From: CAZTPJ01 sp964614515 | Lineage (GTDB): Bacteria > Planctomycetota > Phycisphaerae > Phycisphaerales > UBA1924 | Assembly (NCBI GenBank): GCA_964614515.1 | Contig: CAZTPJ010000001.1 | Span: forward strand, 60,128 to 124,127 | Direction: 5' to 3' | DNA length: 64,000 nucleotides | In this document: one piece after another, positions 63,919 to 64,000 of the stretch | Layout: each line of letters begins with the position of its first letter | Numbering within the stretch: the first letter of the stretch is position 1 | The notes under the pieces: model-generated | Databases searched by the model: none | Told to the model about the DNA's origin: nothing | What the model saw: only the letters and a program-made list of their open reading frames with translations | Program-made: the position numbers and the translations under genes

Positions 63919-64000
<82 letters not shown>

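Overview
The window is a high-GC bacterial chromosome segment ending in what looks like a contig edge. I infer a planctomycete, probably Phycisphaerae-like. The reasons are the many small hairpin repeats scattered between and inside genes, the secreted helical and SH3-plus-ClpP-like proteins, two type II secretion/type IV pilus loci, and a fused TIGR03546/TIGR03545-type membrane protein. No rRNA, tRNA, CRISPR array, integrase or transposase gene was recognised. Long reading frames antisense to real genes are common because of the GC bias and were left out.

Layout. 0-12 kb: housekeeping and metabolic genes (zinc alcohol dehydrogenase, holA, aat, a HAL2-type phosphatase, a secreted EEP-family protein, a GNAT acetyltransferase, a DoxX-like protein, an M3 peptidase). 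12-15 kb: a tandem pair of exported ClpP/SppA-like paralogues, one of which has lost the apparent nucleophile. 15-25 kb: CCA-adding enzyme, acyl-CoA synthetase, a HEAT-like secreted protein, a 5-oxoprolinase that carries an in-frame palindromic repeat pair, and an ABC exporter. 25-27.4 kb: a NotI-like restriction-modification pair. 27.7-38.3 kb: PIN-PhoH protein, a membrane EEP protein, a GT-C-like membrane protein, an exported ADP-ribosylglycohydrolase-like protein, a UbiA-type phosphoribosyltransferase and a large secreted metalloprotease. 38.4-42 kb: a dense island of very small stress/envelope proteins (DUF1328, entericidin, DUF3185, a sigma-region-4-like HTH protein, DUF3309, DUF2934, two DUF2294) with two strong candidate structured RNA elements. 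42-45.6 kb: pyrD, a beta-lactamase-fold hydrolase and eno. 45.8-54.4 kb: one leftward operon running histidine kinase, STAS, PilB, PilC, PilM, PilN, PilO, PilP-like and pilin. 54.6-59.2 kb: the fused membrane protein and two tandem secreted helical paralogues. 59.5-63.9 kb: a rightward type II secretion operon, gspE-F-G-H-I, cut off at the start of the next gene.

The most unusual material is non-coding. (1) A REP/REPIN-like family has a 7-bp stem and GNRA-type loop; copies sit within a few bases of stop codons in constant orientation, occur in inverted pairs, show compensatory base changes, and in one case were domesticated inside the 5-oxoprolinase gene. (2) A second hairpin family also contributes codons to the leader peptide of a GspH-like prepilin. 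(3) A 108-bp element has a 20-bp closing stem whose two wobble pairs work only as RNA of the minus strand. (4) A promoter-driven leader ahead of a DUF2294 gene has a terminator-like hairpin followed by a Shine-Dalgarno-sequestering hairpin, the arrangement of a riboswitch or attenuator. The last roughly 80 bases are a poly-G run and should be treated as an artefact.
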